Position numbers and translations under genes: made by a program. A stretch of 64,000 nt of DNA. Source: Symbiodinium natans (lineage: Eukaryota > Sar > Dinophyceae > Suessiales > Symbiodiniaceae). The stretch covers positions 425,978 to 489,977 of the forward strand of contig CAJNDS010001724.1 in the NCBI GenBank assembly GCA_905221605.1, written 5' to 3'. Below, piece after piece: positions 45,901 through 56,069 of this stretch. Positions within the stretch are counted from its first letter, which is position 1, and every line of letters starts with the position of its first letter. The notes under the pieces were generated by a model. The model was not told the DNA's origin and did not search any database. It saw only the letters and a list, made by a program, of their open reading frames with translations.

Positions 45901-48900
45901 GAACTTTTGCCCAATGTGTCGCCATATAGAATTTAGCCTAGTCGTGGTCCAATGCCTCTCAGTAGTTGATATTTGCCCAACAATTATTGCGTGACTGAAG
46001 CAGCTTTTTCCACTACCACGACCGCCTGGCGACGTCAAGATGAACTACATTCAAGTGTTTTTTCTTATTTTGTAGCACTGCCGTTCAGGTCTTACTTGTG
46101 CCTGCAACCCCTGTTGTGGCCACAGTTTTCGTCGAGCGCCTCGGGGGTATGCAGTTGTCAGTAACACCTGCGAAGCTATGGAATATCGAAGAGTGGCCAA
46201 GGAGTTCCGCCACTATGCCCTTGCGCTGGAAGCATTGCTGCTACTGTCCCTCGTTGCTTTTGGAGCGTATCGCTTTATGCACATATTTGCATCTAAAGCC
46301 CCACCTGTGGAATCTTCGGTGCAAGCGTGGCAAAGCTTCGGAAAGTGGGCAGTCTGCCACGAGGAGTATGCGCCAAGAGCTGGAGTGGGATTCTTTGATA
46401 CTGTGGATGGTACGGAAGCCAGGCTTGCTCCCGAGCAGATGGCTCCAAAACTTAACCATGCCAGATCAGTTGAAGCAGCCTCCTCGCGCATTTCCACACA
46501 GACCGTGGAACTTACTGGGCAGCAATTGCACTGCTCAGTAGTTGACATGGGCAACCTACCAGACGTCGTGGTACCACCAGCACGTTGGGCCATCTGCGGT
46601 GAGGATGCCAGAATCGGCTGGCATTCGCAGTTGTTCGTCATGAGCGGTGGGTCATGGAATGTGGTGAGGCAAGTGTGGCCGCAGTTTTTCGAAGTTCGAT
46701 CTCTCACAAGCTATGTCCGTGGGTATGATTTTGGGTACACATCTCGCGAAGATCGTTACTTCACTACTATTTCAAGGGGTTCCACACAGTCTCATGCTGA
46801 TCCATCCCAGGTCTGCAGGTGGCAAGGTGGCACTAGCCCCGAGCCATCAACAACAGCTGCGTTTGTTCTGGTCATTGATTACGACATTGCAGTCACCATA
46901 GAACAAGACATGCTTCCACAACTGTTCTCTTTGCTTAGCAGCCTTGGCGGTTACATGTCCTTGGTAATCTTAATCTTTCGATGTGCATTTGTGCAGCGCT
47001 ATCCCGAAAGTGACATTGCTCAGACGTTCCAAGAGCGCACGCTGTTGGGGCACCACGAACGGGGAAATCCAGAGACACTGCCAAGTGCAAGATGCACGCA
47101 ATCGAATGGCGGAAGACGCAAGGGAAAGATGTGGAGTCCTGGCTGTGCAGCCTGAAACGATGGGCTTGCAACAGCAGCGCCAACAATTTCCAAGCTTTCC
47201 TCCGGGGATTGCGATGGCTACCAGTTATAGGCCAACAGAATAGGGGATGTCCAAGACATTCGTCACGAACATGACTCACGCAAGAAGTTAGGATTGAGTG
47301 AGGTGACGAACAGGCACCTCCTCGCCCATTGGGGTTAGTGACACTACCCGGGTTTGCGAAGCTCAATCCTTCCTGCTTCTCGTTCCACATCTCTGGAGTG
47401 GTGTGAGCAAAGGCTCTGCAGAAGTGCAAGCCGCGCCCCCGACATACCTTCCAGGGGGCAGACTTCGCACCAGTCACTCTGGAAATGCACAGACGCATCA
47501 GCCCCAAAGTGATGCCCACAGCCGACTCAAAAGAGACCGCGGTTCGACCACCTGAAGCAAGCCCCAGCCCTAAGAACTACGTAAATCCTGTCCCCGACAG
47601 CCCTACAACCTGCGTGCAAGTCCTCGGGTTTGGAGGGTTTGTGGCAATTGCAGTGCCTCACAAAGAAGGCTTTGATTCCCGTAGGGTTCTTGGGGGCTTC
47701 TTGAAGGGGCTCCATGCTGAGACTAGAAGGAATCACAACATGTGTCATACAAAACGGTGGTGAGCGCATAAAATTATCATCGAATAGAAATGAGTACATT
47801 GCGGATTAATCTTGCTGTTGAGTTCCTACATGTGCATCGCAAAACACGATGCAGAAAGCATGCAGCATATAAAGCACGCAGGTCCGACGCAGGTGACTTT
47901 ATCAGTATGAGATTAAAGAAGGTGTACAATAACCCCTTTAGGGTTTGTCTGAACATGGGTCAGAAATATAGGCTCACCGGGAAAGTTTGAGAGTTCAGGG
48001 AGTGTTCTTAGGAAATGCATTTATGGGGACGGAGTCTTCATACAGTATAGTGGAATGAGTTAAAAATATTGTCCTAGATGCCAGTTCAATCGGAAGGTTG
48101 ATTAGTTTGAAGAAGGGTAAAGCTTGCAATCCTTGCAAAGAGAAAGCTAAACGGCTTCGTTAGAAAGACTTGGAGAAAGCAAGGGAACGTGAGAGAACAA
48201 CTAAAGGAGAACCCTAAACCCTAAACCCTAACCCCGAAAAGGTGAAGGCATAGAGACGAAGCAGAATGAACATAGTCAATGGCGAAATCTTTAGCTGTCC
48301 AGTTTGTACTTGCCACATCAAGAAGTACAAACTGAAGCGCAACATGAGCAATCACAGACTCACCAGAGCAACTTGAAAGAAACCGAGGGTGCTAAACCAG
48401 AAAAAGCAGCAGAACAGACAGAATGGACAACACGGAAGACATCTGTCTCAATATAGCAATAATTAACACACCAATACTATTTGTTTATTGTTATTCAGTT
48501 TTATTGAGTAAGCGACCCGATGCCCAAGAAGGTTGAATGACCCAGGGCTTCCCCGTGGCTACATTCTATATGGAAAGATGGTTAAAAACCCTGACATACT
48601 GAGCCTATCAGAACCCAACACTTAGCCCAAACCCCCAAACCCTAAACCAACACCCTGAATCCTGAGCCGATCTGATACACAAGCCACACCCACGGCTTGA
48701 ATCTCGACTCCACTTCTTGTTTTGGGTTTAGGTTTCAGGGACCTGAAGCAAATCTAGACTCCTTTTGAAGGCACCCTGAAGTCTAAGGCCCCATAAACCA
48801 TTCAAGCCCTGACAAAGCTCCAACCACCTTGAGCCTGACATGCTCGCCTAAACCCTACACCCGAAACCTTAATCCGCGAAAACATTTCCATTTGGGCTAC

Positions 48901-51900
48901 TGCCCTGCACAATGTCTTGCTTTATCGCGCTTTGGCGTGAGCTCGGGACAACGCCGCAAGATTTGGACAACCTCTACCTAAAGTTCGCTCCGAAGATACG
49001 GGGTCTTAGGGTTTAGGGTTTAGGGTTTAGGGTTTAGGATAGCGGAGTGATCAAACTAGACCTGGGGAAGTGTCGCTTGGTGACTACTCCTATCCAATAT
49101 GGAAACTGCCTACCTCTGCGCCTAGCCCGTTGAGTATGCGATCCCTGTAACCGGAACAAAAAGACCAGAGAGCTGACCCCGAAAACTTAGCTCCAGACCT
49201 TGCTAGAAGCAGGCCAAAAACCTTGGACAGCGTGGTCTGTGGGTCCGAAACTCCAAAGATGACAGTCCTAATGCTCTTGGGGTTATGAGACCTACACTCC
49301 GCATCTCCATGCCTTTGGTCAAAGAAAGGGCGAAGCTCAAAATCAGGAGGCGCAGCAGCAAACTGGCACTCAGGGTCTTTCCCTCAAGGCCTGCGGCTTA
49401 CAAAATCGACCCTTGGTTTCGGTTTGAGGGTGCATTGCAACAGAGTTAGAGTAGGGAAAAAAGGGTTCCGTTGCTGGGGCTAAGAGGACCACCTTTAAGA
49501 ATAAGTTCTCGCGGGGGTCTTGCGAGCCAACAAGGCTTTGGCTTCGTGATGGTCCATCTGGAGGGAGGGGTGGGATTCCAATTGTGGCCCCTGTGCAACT
49601 ACTTGGAGATTCATGGGGTGCTTATCAGTAATTAGGGTTAAGTACCTATAGTAGTTTCCTCGCTAAAGGTACTTCTAACCCTACTTCTGATTTCCATCGA
49701 CCTCCAAGTAGGTCCCCAACGGTACCCGTGAAGGGGAAGGTTCCCTTGTACAAAAAAGCATCATGAAGTCCAATGGGGTTCCACAGGGTGCGTTTAGGGT
49801 TTACGGTTTAGGGTTTAGGGTTTAGGGTTTAGGGTTTAGGTTTAGGGTTTGGCCAAAAAGGGCGGTTATGGGTTGCAGCCGAGGCGGTTCTCGTTTACTT
49901 AACCTGTTGCATGTTACGGGCTGTGTTTAGCTTCTTTGAGGGCTGTGGGTCTCTGCTTCAGGATGGAACTTTCTGTTTCTTAGATGAAGTGCCCCGCGGC
50001 CCACCTCAAAATGCGATAGAAGTCTTGGGGTTGGGGGTGTAGATGTAAAATGAGGAAGGTATGCTTCAGGGCTTTATGTGCAATGGGGTTGCGGGGCTGT
50101 AAGGCTTCCGTCGATCTCGCTTTTGTCTTCTACCTCCCCAATCCCTGGACTCTACAATAGACCCCAAAGTTTGAAATTGTGGCCGAGTGTCAGCTAGGCG
50201 CGAAACCCTAAACACCCTAAGCCCCAAACTCCAAACCCGAAACACCAAACCCTAAACCCTAAACCCTAAGCACCCTAATCACCCTACACCCCAGCCCCAA
50301 CCCCCCGCCCACCCTGCGAGGTCCAAGGCCTCGAGACAGAAGCCGATCTCAGCGCGGGGCATCTGGGCAAACATGATGAACTGCGGGTTCTGGGTTTACA
50401 GGGTTTCGGGTTTAGGGTTTAGGGGTTTGGGTGGGGTGGAGGGCTTATCGGTTTCAAGGTTCAGGCTTAGGGGGGTTGAGGCCTGCAGAAGTTGGGTTTA
50501 GGGTTTATAGGGTTTTGAGGTTTGAGGTCTAGAGTTTAGGTTTAGGGTGCACAGTCTAGATTTCTTGAGGTTGAGAGTTTGGGGTTCAGGGTTGAGGAGT
50601 TACGGTTTACAGCTTGCCGGGTCTCGGGCTATACTATGGCTCAGATGTTTGTCAACACCCTGACGTCCGAATCTCCCGCCAGACATCCGGGGTTTAAGTT
50701 CCTTAACTCCCGAATTCCCGATTAAGAGCTGCCAAGTTTAGGGTGGTTCGAAACTCCGGACACAGGACTGAAATGAGTATGTATAGGGTTAAGGATTTAA
50801 TTTTAGGGTATATCGGAGACAGCGCAACTTGTGCCTGAGTGCTGGCGCCAATTTAGGCGCTTTGCGTGGTCAAAGCCCTCCCTAGCAGCACACAGAGACT
50901 CGCACCATTCAAAAAAACGGGCACCCTCCCCCCAAGAACCTAAAACTAAAAGTTGAATGCTCGGGTGGGGGGGTTTAGGTTTAGGGTTTAGGATTTAGGG
51001 TCTGGGATTTAGGGTTTAGGGTTTGGGACTTTCGGGTACTCTTTATGTCCTACGACCGCAAGGTTTCCGGGGACCTTCCTCTTCTGGCTGGTCCCCATGA
51101 GCCTCCGCGTGGAGCGGCCCAGAGACCAGCGGAAACAGCATGGGCTCCTCATGGAATCTTGGGGGCGGGTTCAGGATTCAGGATCTTTGAAGTGTTGTTT
51201 AGGGTTTAGGGTTTAGGGTTTAGGGTTTAGGGTTTAGGGTTTAGGGTTTAGGGTTTAGGGTTTAGGGTTTAGGGTTTAGGGGTTAGGGTTTAGGGTTTAG
51301 GGTTTAGGGTTTAGGGTTTAGGGTTTAGGTCATGGGTCTATGGTTTAGGCTTTAGGATTATAGGGTTACAGGGTTTAGACTTTAGGGTTTCTGGTTTTGC
51401 AAACAAGCTTGCTTCTTGGGGGCTTACGGGGTTAAGCACGAGAAGCCGGCTACTCTGGCTTTGGTTTTGATGCTGTCACTGTTCTACCGGTGAAGCATGC
51501 ACTTGTAGCGGGTTGTTGGTGTTCAGACGTGATGTTTTTTGTTTTGCATATAGTTCGTAGCTTGTTAAGAACATCCACACACACACAATTATGTATGTAT
51601 ATACATACATACATACATATATATATATATATTGTTTATTTATTTATTTATTTATATTTACTTACATGTATATAGACTGTCAGTATACATGTGTACGCAC
51701 CTCACTCAAAACCTATGACATGTTTGTCTGTCGACTGAACCCCTGAGCCTCTACGCCTCAACCCCCGAAAGCACAGAAAGGCAGCATGATGTAGAGAGCT
51801 GGCCAAACGGCAACAAGCCCTCAAACCCTAAACCATCCTAAGCCCCATACACCCTAAACCCTAAACCCTAATCCCTAAACCCTAAACCCTAAACCCTAAA

Positions 51901-52454
51901 CCCTAAACCCTAAACCCTGCAACTACAAGGACCTTAGCGGCTTCGCCATGCTTGACTCTGGCAGTTCTCTGATCCTGGTATCCCCAAAGCGCCTTGGGCC
52001 GATCCGGGCAGAGAAGAGGGCTCAGCTTGGGGACTGCCTGTTGAGGTCAGTTCCCTTTCATCAGGAAGGTTTAGGGTTTAGGGTTTAGGGTTTAGGGTTT
52101 AGGGTTTAGGGTTTAGGGTTTGGGGTTTAGGGTTTAGGGTTTAGGGTTTAGGGTTTAGTTCCTCCCCCAAGTCAAATTCTGCCCTGCCCCTAGCTGCTCA
52201 GGGCTGTAGCAGGTGACAACATGAGCCCCATACAGTGCATGTGCATGCTGCAGAGCTGAAGGTGTCAAAACCATGCTTCAGGATTTGGCGTTCAGGTTTA
52301 GGGTTTTGGGTTTAGGGTGCCTAAACCCTAAACCCTAAACCCTAAACCCTCAAGCCTGAACCCTGAACCCTAAACCCTAAACCCTAAACCCTAAACCCTG
52401 TCCGACTTGGAGGCTTTGAATGGGCTGACTGGGCGACCTCTGATTACAACCCTC
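39988..52454 (+). CDS. Pepsin-like aspartic protease, multi-exon
   Basis: Seen: 39988-~40205 starts with a signal-like MSHGRRLQPLLLLPLAAAVV, then IPLTAKHGRRGAL, like a pepsin propeptide. 41183-41239: GTPPVAVRMLVDSGSSSS (first catalytic Asp). 42050-42105: FTYGVGDARHIKF (flap region). 42593-42669: GQVCLGSLCVP. 44183-44248: FDGFLGLAFPQM. ~44643-44681: FLQQLQEEGWW. 45364-45468: FALCLRGERGSSSLSLGEVE. 51930-52045: FAMLDSGSSLILVS (second catalytic Asp). ~52413-52454: ALNGLTGRPLITTL. Known: A1 proteases have this order, with D-T/S-G-S motifs in each lobe. Serine replaces threonine in both motifs. Exons 50295-50386 and 51063-51168 may belong. The 6-kb space between 45468 and 51930 encloses a separate intronless gene, so assignment of both lobes to one gene is inference. 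The C-terminus is not resolved. Confidence 0.7.
40235..40340. mobile_element. MITE-like element, family D
   Basis: GGGGGTTTCCGAAATTAGGG at the left pairs with TTTTCGCAAACCCCC at the right. The interior has GGGTACCTTATTGGGGG and its inverse. Located in the first intron of the protease gene. Confidence 0.7.
40900..41158 (-). repeat. Mixed CCCTAAA/CCCCAAA/CCCTACA array
   Basis: About 35 units in which CCCCAAA and CCCTACA variants are interspersed, ending just before the exon with the first catalytic Asp. Confidence 0.95.
42670..44182. other. Protease intron with dispersed repeats
   Basis: TTTAGGG arrays at 42675-42770, 43356-43408 and 43785-43870; family H repeat at 43550-43647; a piece at 43210-43270 related to 16195-16270. 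Open frames on both strands at 42790-43310 show no motif. Confidence 0.55.
43550..43647. repeat. Dispersed repeat, family H, copy 2
   Basis: Matches 6336-6475 in GTAACTT-AGATCCTTA, GGGTTTATTGGGTTTCT and AGTGCAGCCAAG. Confidence 0.75.
44935..45044. mobile_element. MITE-like element, family E
   Basis: GGGACCCTTAGTAGGCCCTT at the left and TACTCCTGGGTCTAGG at the right, with CCTGTAAAACAAAAAGGGC inside. Related to 33607-33722, 34650-34735, 15757-15840 and 2050-2160. Confidence 0.6.
45205..45335 (-). repeat. CCCTAAA array
   Basis: About 18 perfect units about 30 bases before the exon at 45364. Confidence 0.95.
45469..46177. other. Intron 5' part with a partial exon duplicate
   Basis: TTTAGGG array at 45490-45580. 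Then 45585-45616 repeats the end of exon 45364-45468 (GAGGTTGGGGACCTCGTCC, AGGACTGCGTGAAGG), a local duplication of exon end plus array. No other gene. Confidence 0.6.
46178..47155 (+). CDS. Intronless two-TM membrane protein, unknown function
   Basis: A single uninterrupted frame of 325 codons, the only long ordinary ORF outside the retrotransposon. Seen: a hydrophobic segment at about residues 15-37 (LALEALLLLSLVAFGAYRF), a 200-residue polar domain with several Cys (CHEEY, LHCSV, WAICGED, QVCRW), a second hydrophobic segment at about 247-270 (LSSLGGYMSLVILIFRCAF), and a basic tail. The layout is two TMs with a large loop between. No family recognised. It lies inside the apparent protease gene, with no telomere arrays for about 2 kb around it, suggesting a nested gene or a retrocopy inserted in an intron. 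The first Met was chosen because the TM follows it directly. Confidence 0.6.
   Translation: MEYRRVAKEFRHYALALEALLLLSLVAFGAYRFMHIFASKAPPVESSVQAWQSFGKWAVCHEEYAPRAGVGFFDTVDGTEARLAPEQMAPKLNHARSVEAASSRISTQTVELTGQQLHCSVVDMGNLPDVVVPPARWAICGEDARIGWHSQLFVMSGGSWNVVRQVWPQFFEVRSLTSYVRGYDFGYTSREDRYFTTISRGSTQSHADPSQVCRWQGGTSPEPSTTAAFVLVIDYDIAVTIEQDMLPQLFSLLSSLGGYMSLVILIFRCAFVQRYPESDIAQTFQERTLLGHHERGNPETLPSARCTQSNGGRRKGKMWSPGCAA
47156..48911. other. 3' flank of the intronless gene; array-poor, AT-richer
   Basis: Few telomere units (48215-48235 only). A 92-codon + frame at 47485-47763 and overlapping minus frames show no motif. The composition differs from the array-bearing introns, consistent with a separate insertion or intergenic unit. 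Confidence 0.45.
48266..48376 (+). CDS. Small ORF with a zinc-finger-like pattern
   Basis: A 36-codon Met-initiated frame with FSCPVCTCHIKKYKLKRN then NHRLTRAT and a stop. The C-x2-C followed by a basic stretch and N-x3-H resembles a C2H2 finger in which the first His is Asn. Too short to be sure; it may be a degenerate fragment. Confidence 0.3.
   Translation: MNIVNGEIFSCPVCTCHIKKYKLKRNMSNHRLTRAT
48912..49002 (+). CDS. Orphan exon with Met, unknown
   Basis: Met-initiated open stretch MSCFIALWRELGTTPQDLDN, then KFAPKIRG, ending near GGTCTTAGGG and a TTTAGGG array. No AG acceptor immediately upstream, so it could be a first exon. It could belong to the protease or to another gene. Function unknown. 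Confidence 0.4.
49003..50294. other. Intron-like sequence with an antisense open stretch
   Basis: 49094-49381 is open on the minus strand for about 95 codons (DFELRPFFDQRHGDAECRSH...) with no start and no recognised family. Family C element at 49601-49710. Short TTTAGGG run at 49795-49850. Confidence 0.4.
49601..49710. mobile_element. MITE-like element, family C
   Basis: ACTTGGAGATTCATGGGG at the left and CATCGACCTCCAAGT at the right, inner TTAGGGTTAAGTACC paired with GGTACTTCTAACCC. Confidence 0.7.
50295..50386 (+). CDS. Exon, possibly of the aspartic protease
   Basis: After CACCCCAG an open stretch reads CEVQGLETEADLSAGHLGKH and ends CGG before GTTCTGG. It lies between the two protease lobes in the right strand and order, but carries no diagnostic motif. 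Confidence 0.4.
51063..51168 (+). CDS. Exon candidate, possibly of the aspartic protease
   Basis: After ACGACCGCAAG an island with all three frames open (for example FLFWLVPMSLRVERPRDQRK) ends before GGGTTCAGG. Frame undecided; position fits the protease gene. Confidence 0.35.
51195..51330 (+). repeat. TTTAGGG array
   Basis: About 19 units with one GGGG slip, after exon candidate 51063-51168. Confidence 0.95.
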
Positions 52455-54926
52455 GTACCTGTCAGGACCTGGTGCCAGTAGATGCTGCCTGCATTGGTTT
52501 AGGGTTTAGGGTTGAGGGTTCAGGGTTTAGGGTAGTTCCCCAATGCCAAAGTAAGGTCTTACGGCGAGACCATGGCCTCTCTTACCTACGGCACCAACGC
52601 GATGGGCCTCACTGGCGGCTTAACCTGAGATGGACTTTAATCATCCTAAGCCCTTCAAAGTATGCATTCGATTCAAGCGAGCCTTTTCTTGTAGCTTCGC
52701 CCCCAAGTCCTACTTGAAAGTCATAACCCTAGACCCTAATAAACCCCAATAAACCCTAATCAACCCTAATAAACCCTACTAAACCCTAAACCCTACAGAA
52801 AAGGAGGATGGCTCTCATGCCTAAGGATTTTTGCAGCCCCCCAGCACCGCCAAGACTCACACAGACTTGTGCGGGCCAACAGTTGGGTTGTGAGTACCTT
52901 GGGGGTTTAGGGTGCCGGGGTAAACTGGAGAGTCCTGCATCCTAAGACTACTATAATTCCTATTCAGGTATTGTGAACCCTGAACCCTAAACCCTAAACC
53001 CTAAAACCTTTCAGGGTTTCATGGTCGTCCCAAAGGTAGTCTCACCTCGGTCATGAGCAAAGGCTCCAGTAATCAAAGGAAATGCTGGGACTAAAGAAGG
53101 GACCCTTATAAGGGACCTTAGGGGTTATGTAGGGGCTACTTTGATAGAGGGACTATATAAGGTATATATAGGGGTGTATGTAGGGGAATAAGATTAAAGG
53201 CCCCTTCTAGGGGTGACTGTTCGAGGAGGGTTGATACTTGGGTCGGGGCGTGAGGTCAGCGTTGGCAAACCCTAAACCCTAAACCCTAAATCCTAAACCC
53301 TAAAGCCTAAACCCTAAAAGAGCCTTGTCCCCTAGCAGCCTTCCGAGGAGACCTGGATTGCAAGACCACCCAGCTGATCCTTGTCTGCTCATAGGGGGTC
53401 GGATGAGGGTTTAGGGTTTAGGGTTTAGGGTTTGGGGTTTAGGGCACCCCGTTTTGGCTCATAGAACCCCGCTCCCCAGGTTCATGGTTCCTTGCAAGAA
53501 ACATATAGGGTTCTTAAGGGAGGGGGGGTTCAAGGTTTAGGGTTCAGGGTTTAGGGTTTAGGTTTAAGGTCAATGGACTAAAGGAGGGGCCGTTGTAAGG
53601 GACCTTAGGGGTTATGTCGGGGCTACTTAGGTATATAATAAGGACTATATAAGGTATATGCAGGGGTTATATAGGGGAATGTGATTAAGGGTCCTTTCTA
53701 AGGGTCCCTCCCTTTATCCTTTAACAACCCAAGATTCCCTACTACTCCCTAACGCTCCCGAAGCTTCCCCAAGGTTCCGCATGGTACCCATGAACCCCCC
53801 TCCCTGCAGGACCCTATAAAAGTAGGGTTACTCGGAGGGTCACGGGTAGTTAACTTAGTTGTAAGTCACAGGTCGAGGGTTTAGGGTTTAGGGTTTAGGG
53901 TTTAGGGTGGCCCTTGGGAAGCAGAAGGGTTGCTTGATTGCTCGGGGCGAACTTTAAAAGAGCCTTCAAAGGTTGATGGCCCATATTCCGAAAAAAGATT
54001 GTAGTAGCAGACGCCCTAAACCCTAAACCCTAAACCCCAAACCCCAAGATTCCGAAGGTTTGGGCATGCTTTCAGAGCAGGGGGTCCAGGGATGGCCCCT
54101 GTTGCAGCCGGGGATGAGCCCGAATTCCAAAAGCCTTGGAGCCCGAAACCCAAGCCCTGAACCTTAAAACCCTAAGCCCTAAAGCCGCAAACCCTAAACC
54201 CTTAACCCTTAACCCTTAACCCTAACCGTAAGCCCTAAACCCTAAACCTGAACCCTAAACCCCTTTTGGGAACTGGGAGTTTCGACTTTTGCGGCCTTTG
54301 CGTGTGCTTGCTTTGTTGCGACTCTGGCGCAACTTCCTTCAAGACAGTACCTGAAGGTTCACGGATACTTACAGGGTTCCAAGTACCCCGAATTAGATAC
54401 CACACTTGGTAGGCTGCGAGGTTCATGGGGTAGAAAGAAGTAGGCTATAAGTACCCTGAATAGAGCGGTAAGTATAGTGACCATACGAATCCAGACCCGA
54501 AACCCCATAACCCTACCCCAAAAAAAAAAAAAGCCTGCAAGCCGCATGAGACCCGTAAAACCTGCATTACAAAAACCCCGATAAAAACCCTACAAACCTT
54601 AAATCCAGAAACTTAAACCCTGCAAACCCTCATTAACCCGTTCATCTACAAGACAAGCCCTCATGAAACCCAAAATCCAAACCCTAAAACCCCTAAACCC
54701 TACAAACCCTACAAACCATGAACCCTACACCCTATAAACCCTACTAACCCTGCCAAACCCTAAAAGCTATAAACCCTATTCAACCCTTCAACCCTACAAG
54801 CCCTATAAACCCTAAACCCCATAAACCCGACAGACCCTCATGAAACCCAGCATCCAAACCTCCCCAAAAACCCTACAAACCCTCATTCAACCGCACATCT
54901 ACCCGACAGACCCTCATGAAACCCAG
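52046..54926. other. Repeat-rich region, weak exon candidates only
   Basis: TTTAGGG array at 52065-52160; family F copies at 53090-53210 and 53578-53715; an island at 53335-53392 reading AFRGDLDCKTTQLILVCS then a stop could be a terminal exon of the protease or another gene. From 54540 the sequence degenerates into CCCTATAAACCC/CCCTACAAACC units. Confidence 0.45.
54540..54920 (-). repeat. Degenerate telomere-like array
   Basis: Units of CCCTACAAACC, CCCTATAAACC and CCCTCATGAAACC. A second such tract lies at 55560-55830. Compared with other arrays these are old or mutated. Confidence 0.8.
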
Positions 54927-55921
54927 CAACCTCCCCGAGCAGCACAGGAACGAGCTGGTCGTCCATTTCACATCGGACGGGCGCGAGCTGGAAGTGCAGA
55001 CCTCTGCTTTTCGGTTTTGGGGTTCGTAGGGTTCATAGAGGTTTACAGGGTTTTGAGTTTAGGGCGTTCATAGATTTCATAGGTTTCATAGGGTTCAAAG
55101 GGTCCATAGGGTCCTTAGGGGTCACAGTCTTCACAGTTCATAGCGTTCACATGGTTTAGAGTTTAGGTTTCGGCGTTCTGGGCGTTTAGGGGTCGGGGTT
55201 AGGGTTGCTTTGGGAGGGGGGAGGGAGGGGCGAGAGGGTTTGGGGTTCAGTCGTTCAGGCGTTCAGCGTTGAGGCCTAGAGCTGCAGGATTGCGCACTTG
55301 TCAGAGCGAGGCATGCAAAGATACCAGGTTCAAGAACCGAATCACCCTAAGCCGTAAGCCCCAGAAGCCAGCCCTTGCAGCACCTCAAGCCGTTGAACTG
55401 AAGTTATGGAGCCCCTAGTTAAAAACCCCGATAGGCAAGAACGAATACCTCATACCTTATCATTCCTAGCTTATTCTGAGACCTACCTTGTACCCTAAAC
55501 TCTACACCCTGTACCCTAGAATTGCTCTGCCCTGTGCAAGCGTGAGAGTCGATTCCCCGAACCCTAAAGCCTATAAACCCTATAAGCCCTATGAGCCTAT
55601 GCAAGCCCCATAAGCCCTGCAAACCCTGTAAACGTTCTAAACCCAAAGCCTGAAAGCCCAAAGCCCATGAACCCCATTAACCTTACACCCTATTAACCCT
55701 ATAAAGCCTTTAACCCATAAAGCCTCCAAACCAAACATAACCCCTCCCCCCCACCCGCCCTAAACCTTAAACCCTATAAACCCCGCAAACCCCTAAACCC
55801 TATAACCCCTATAAAAAACTTTATAAAGACCCTATAAAATGTGGGAGCGCCAAACTCCCAGGTCCGCTTGGAGAGCCAGGACCTCCTACTGCCCATAGCA
55901 ACGCCCCTGGGGCGAATTTAG
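54927..55921 (+). CDS. Last two exons of an unidentified gene
   Basis: Exon 54927-55013 follows AAACCCAG, reads NLPEQHRNELVVHFTSDGRE, and ends before GTTTTGG. Exon 55862-55921 follows AACTCCCAG, reads VRLESQDLLLPIATPLGRI and ends TAG. Both are open and on the + strand. Phase between them does not agree in the simplest reading, so an exon may be missing or a boundary is off. Function unknown. Confidence 0.45.
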
Positions 55922-55960
55922 GGGTTCAGGGTTTGGGGTTTAGGGGTTTTTGGCCAATTT

Positions 55961-56069
55961 GGGGGTTTATGAAAATAAGCGGGGACCCCGAAAAACGACC
56001 CCCTAATATCAGGCTTCCCTTTTTTTAAAGGACCCCCCCATAAGGTACCCCTAATATCGGAAACCCCCA
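55961..56069. mobile_element. MITE-like element, family D, inverted copy
   Basis: GGGGGTTTATGAAAATAAGC at the left and ATCGGAAACCCCC at the right are the reverse order of the copies at 862 and 40235. Confidence 0.7.

Noticed and set aside
397-55900. A true chromosome end or a set of minichromosomes joined by misassembly
   Set aside because: Exons of the same genes continue in order and mostly in phase across the arrays, and arrays occur in dozens of places, so they are internal. A terminal position for the whole window cannot be excluded but is not shown.
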